16,202 nucleotides of DNA from UBA668 sp052034175 (lineage in GTDB: Bacteria; Actinomycetota; Acidimicrobiia; Acidimicrobiales; Ilumatobacteraceae), in the NCBI GenBank assembly GCA_052034175.1, contig JBPOIX010000298.1, positions 1 through 16,202 of the forward strand, written 5' to 3'. Positions within the stretch are counted from its first letter, which is position 1. Each line of letters starts with the position of its first letter. The position numbers were made by a program, and so were the translations under genes. Shown one piece after another: positions 14,481 through 16,202 of this stretch. The notes under the pieces were generated by a model that searched no databases, was not told the origin of the DNA, and saw only the letters and a list, made by a program, of their open reading frames with translations.

Positions 14481-14509
14481 AACCTACACGCAGCCGGTCT
14501 AGTTGTGAC
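14481..14509 (-). promoter_or_regulatory. Possible promoter of the peptide/ABC operon
   Basis: On the minus strand GTCACA (14509-14504), a 17-bp spacer and TAGGTT (14486-14481) form a plausible but weak promoter, 38 bp before the peptide start. GTCTAG occurs as a direct repeat at 14461-14466 and 14497-14502. I see no gene between 14443 and 14705. Confidence 0.3.
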
Positions 14510-14650
14510 GTCGCGCGGAATCCGTAGATCGGACCGACGATGTGGCGGGCGAGAGCTATGAACCTGGGTCGGGTCATCTCGATGTCCTGCTGGCTTGCGA
14601 CACCACGGCGTTCGCTGCCTGCTCTAAACGCGCCTGCGGTGCGATTCAGC

Positions 14651-14676
14651 GCGCACAGATCATCTGATCTGGGCGC
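14651..14676 (+). repeat. Palindrome upstream of the IS110 element
   Basis: GCGC, one mismatch, CAGATCA-TC-TGATCTG and GCGC form an 11-pair hairpin. It lies between the peptide promoter and the structured end of the IS element. It may be the insertion target, the outermost part of the element, or a regulator site; the element boundary is unknown. Confidence 0.45.
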
Positions 14677-14705
14677 ATCCCCTACCGCCAGTGATGATGT
14701 TGGGT

Positions 14706-14922
14706 GGTGGTGCCACGCTCGCCGGGTCTGACTCTCCTACCGCCGGACTCCCTCACGGATGTCCTGTAACCGATCCGTCGACTCGTTGAGCGTGGCACCA
14801 CCGGCACAACCGGCTGGTCGAACGTGACCTGATAGAAGCTCGTGCAAAGCCTCGTCACTGGCCTGTCCGTGGACCGGCTGCGCGTGCCATCGACAACCAC
14901 TACGAAGCGATGGCAGGTCCAC
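14706..14922 (+). ncRNA. Candidate bridge RNA of the IS110 element
   Basis: Two stem domains precede the transposase. Domain A: a perfect 15-bp stem (14706-14720 with 14788-14802) encloses 67 nt that include an inner hairpin ACGGAT/ATCCGT (14755-14760, 14773-14778) with a 12-nt loop. Domain B: GTGGACC (14869-14875) and TGCCATCG (14885-14892) pair with CGATGGCA (14908-14915) and GGTCCAC (14916-14922), 15 pairs with a 9-nt bulge and a 15-nt loop. In IS110-group elements this region encodes the bridge RNA, whose looped domains recognise target and donor DNA. Assigning target and donor loops here is inference. Confidence 0.6.
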
Positions 14923-14923
14923 A

Positions 14924-15997
14924 ATGACAGATCCAACGATGCCCGTCACTGGCGGCGTCGACACCCACAAAGACACCCACGTCGCCGCCGTGCTCAACGC
15001 GGTCGGTGTCGTGCTCGGCACCTCAGAGTTTCCTACTACACCCGCCGGCTACCGGCGACTCCTCACCTGGATGCGCGGCTTTGGTGAACTCACCGTTGTC
15101 GGTGTCGAAGGCACCGGTGCCTGGGGCGCCGGCCTCGCCCGGCACCTCACCAGCAACGGTGTCCGGGTGGTCGAGGTGCAACGACCGAACCGGCAGTTCC
15201 GCCGCCGGCACGGCAAGTCCGACACCGCCGACGCGATCGGCGCCGCCCGTGCCGTGCAGTCCGGCGAAGCCAACGGCGCACCCAAGACCGCCGATGGCAG
15301 CGTCGAAGCGATCCGGCTGTTGAGCGTCGCCCGACGCAGCGCGATCAAGGCCCGCACCCAGGCCGCGAACCAGATGCACGCCGTCGTGACCACGGCACCG
15401 GCCGAGCTACGCACCACCCTCGCCAGGCTCAACACCAAACAGGTCGTCGAACGCTGCGCCCGGTTCCACACTGCGCCTGCGACCAGCCCGGTCGGCGCGG
15501 CCCGCCGGACATTGCGGCTCCTCGCCCGACGCTGGCAAGCACTCACCACCGAGATCGTCGAGCTCGACGCCGTGCTCGATGACCTCACCGCCGAGCTCGC
15601 ACCAACGCTGCGCGAACTGCCAAGCGTCGGCACCCAGACCGCGGCCATCTTGCTCCTGGCCGCCGGTGACAACCCTGACCGGCTCGCGCATGAACGATCC
15701 TTCGCCGCGCTCTGCGGGACCTCACCAATCGACGCGTCCTCGGGCCGCCAGCACCGCCACCGCCTCAATCGCGGCGGTGACCGCAACGCCAACGCCGCGC
15801 TCTACATCATCGTCATCAGTCGGCTCCGCTGGCACGAACCGACGCGCGCGTACATGCAACGACGCTTGGCCGAAGGCCGCACGAAGAAGGAGGTCATCCG
15901 CTGCTTGAAGCGCTACGTCGCACGCCAAGTCCACCGCGCGATCCTCCACGACCTTCCCAACATCAGCCACGCCAGGCCACCCGCGCTGGCCGCTTGA
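14924..15997 (+). CDS. IS110-family transposase (bridge-RNA-guided recombinase)
   Basis: The intact 357-residue enzyme carries an N-terminal RuvC-like DEDD domain: Asp in GVDTHKDTH, Glu in GVEGTGAWG, and two Asp in KSDTADAIGAAR. A helical linker follows, then the C-terminal Transposase_20 domain (LPSVGTQTAAILLLAAGDNP) with the serine-bearing region CGTSPIDASSGRQHRHRLNR. In this family the conserved Ser attacks DNA, and the DEDD site acts in strand exchange guided by a structured RNA. ATG 14924 sits directly after the domain B stem, and ATG 14939 is possible. The stem would mask the ribosome-binding region, suggesting low translation. No frameshift is seen, so the element may be active. Confidence 0.93.
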   Translation: MTDPTMPVTGGVDTHKDTHVAAVLNAVGVVLGTSEFPTTPAGYRRLLTWMRGFGELTVVGVEGTGAWGAGLARHLTSNGVRVVEVQRPNRQFRRRHGKSDTADAIGAARAVQSGEANGAPKTADGSVEAIRLLSVARRSAIKARTQAANQMHAVVTTAPAELRTTLARLNTKQVVERCARFHTAPATSPVGAARRTLRLLARRWQALTTEIVELDAVLDDLTAELAPTLRELPSVGTQTAAILLLAAGDNPDRLAHERSFAALCGTSPIDASSGRQHRHRLNRGGDRNANAALYIIVISRLRWHEPTRAYMQRRLAEGRTKKEVIRCLKRYVARQVHRAILHDLPNISHARPPALAA

Positions 15998-16035
15998 CAT
16001 CCATCGAAGCTTCGGTTGCGTGTCGACCCGAACGC

Positions 16036-16096
16036 GGCCGACGTGTGCTGACGCGGCACTCAGCCGCAGTCGTACAGGCTTGCGGACACGTCGGCC
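16036..16096 (+). repeat. 11-bp inverted repeat downstream of the IS
   Basis: GGCCGACGTGT (16036-16046) and ACACGTCGGCC (16086-16096) are perfect inverted copies 39 nt apart. The right arm is inside the end of the glycine-rich gene. A separate 10-bp palindrome CGAAGCTTCG (16005-16014) lies just after the transposase. Either may be linked to the IS right end, its target, or the end of transcription. Confidence 0.45.
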
Positions 16097-16202
16097 ACTG
16101 GCGTGCACGTCGACGTGATGTGGTTCGTCAGGCCGCCTTGACCGCCGGGCCCGCCGCCCTGGCCGCCGGGTCCGCCCGGGCCCTGCTGGCCGCCGAGGTA
16201 GA
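16060..16202 (-). CDS. C-terminus of a glycine-rich protein (5' part beyond window)
   Basis: A minus-strand frame enters from the right edge and ends at TGA 16060. The 46 visible residues are a Gly/Pro/Gln linker (YLGGQQGPGGPGGQGG...) followed by TSTCTPVADVSASLYDCG. Actinobacterial family-39 (ArnT/PMT-like) membrane glycosyltransferases often end with a Gly-rich linker and a short domain closing in LYD plus one or two residues, so this may be one; the visible part is too short to decide. The IS element lies just downstream of its stop. Confidence 0.55.
   Translation of the reverse strand, partial: YLGGQQGPGGPGGQGGGPGGQGGLTNHITSTCTPVADVSASLYDCG

Larger units (their letters stand above)
14706..15997 (+). 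mobile_element. IS110-family insertion sequence (minimal extent)
   Basis: The element comprises a structured non-coding left end (14706-14923) and an intact transposase. The long 5' non-coding region places it in the IS110 group rather than the IS1111 group, whose structured RNA lies after the transposase. These elements lack ordinary terminal inverted repeats, so the true ends cannot be set by eye; they lie somewhere before 14706 and after 15997. Confidence 0.75.

Noticed and set aside
14540..14731. Short plus-strand frame before the IS
   Set aside because: It has no Shine-Dalgarno sequence and runs through the palindrome into the structured RNA region; nothing supports translation.
1..16202. 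CRISPR arrays or rRNA genes
   Set aside because: No regularly spaced direct repeats and no rRNA-like sequence were seen on either strand.

Overview
The window is high-GC DNA with actinobacterial traits: a DivIVA-type coiled-coil protein, a YlbL-like PDZ/Lon peptidase, GTG starts and overlapping stop/start junctions, and an arsenate reductase of the type that pairs with mycothiol. An Acidimicrobiia-like host is possible, but the sequence alone does not fix the taxon.

Region 1 (1-3055) is ordinary chromosome. On the minus strand lie a PDZ/Lon-like secreted peptidase and, downstream of it, a DivIVA-domain protein cut by the left edge. A divergent plus-strand pair encodes a small two-helix membrane protein and a HEAT-repeat protein.

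Region 2 (3027-9967) is a dense arsenic-resistance island in three transcription units. Leftward runs arsR followed by an arylamine N-acetyltransferase (ATGA overlap). Rightward and divergent runs a fused HTH-arsenate reductase, then a GAPDH, then ArsJ (each junction overlapping). GAPDH would make 1-arseno-3-phosphoglycerate and ArsJ would export it. A third unit encodes ArsI (C-As lyase), a TauD-like Fe(II)/2-oxoglutarate dioxygenase and the Acr3 arsenite exporter. The motif ATTGAC-N4-GTCGA occurs once before arsR and twice around the arsI promoter, which points to one ArsR regulon; the middle operon carries different palindromes. Together the genes cover arsenate (two routes), arsenite and organoarsenicals. 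The acetyltransferase and the dioxygenase are the unexplained members and suggest aromatic or alkyl arsenical metabolism.

Region 3 (9968-10844) is debris. It holds a sequence with the exact geometry of a tRNA 3' end, a twice-frameshifted higA antitoxin, the remains of its higB toxin, and a strong hairpin between 10-bp direct repeats.

Region 4 (10845-14442) is a leftward five-gene operon of visibly lower GC: a small secreted peptide with a signal sequence, a lipoprotein, a membrane-anchored adaptor with a peptidoglycan-binding-like domain, an ABC ATPase and an FtsX/MacB-like permease. The peptide has a weak resemblance to lactococcin-972-type bacteriocins. This is the best candidate here for an undescribed system.

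Region 5 (14651-16202) is an IS110-family element. Its long structured 5' non-coding end has two 15-bp stems and is a good candidate for a bridge RNA. The window ends in the glycine-rich C-terminus of a minus-strand protein.
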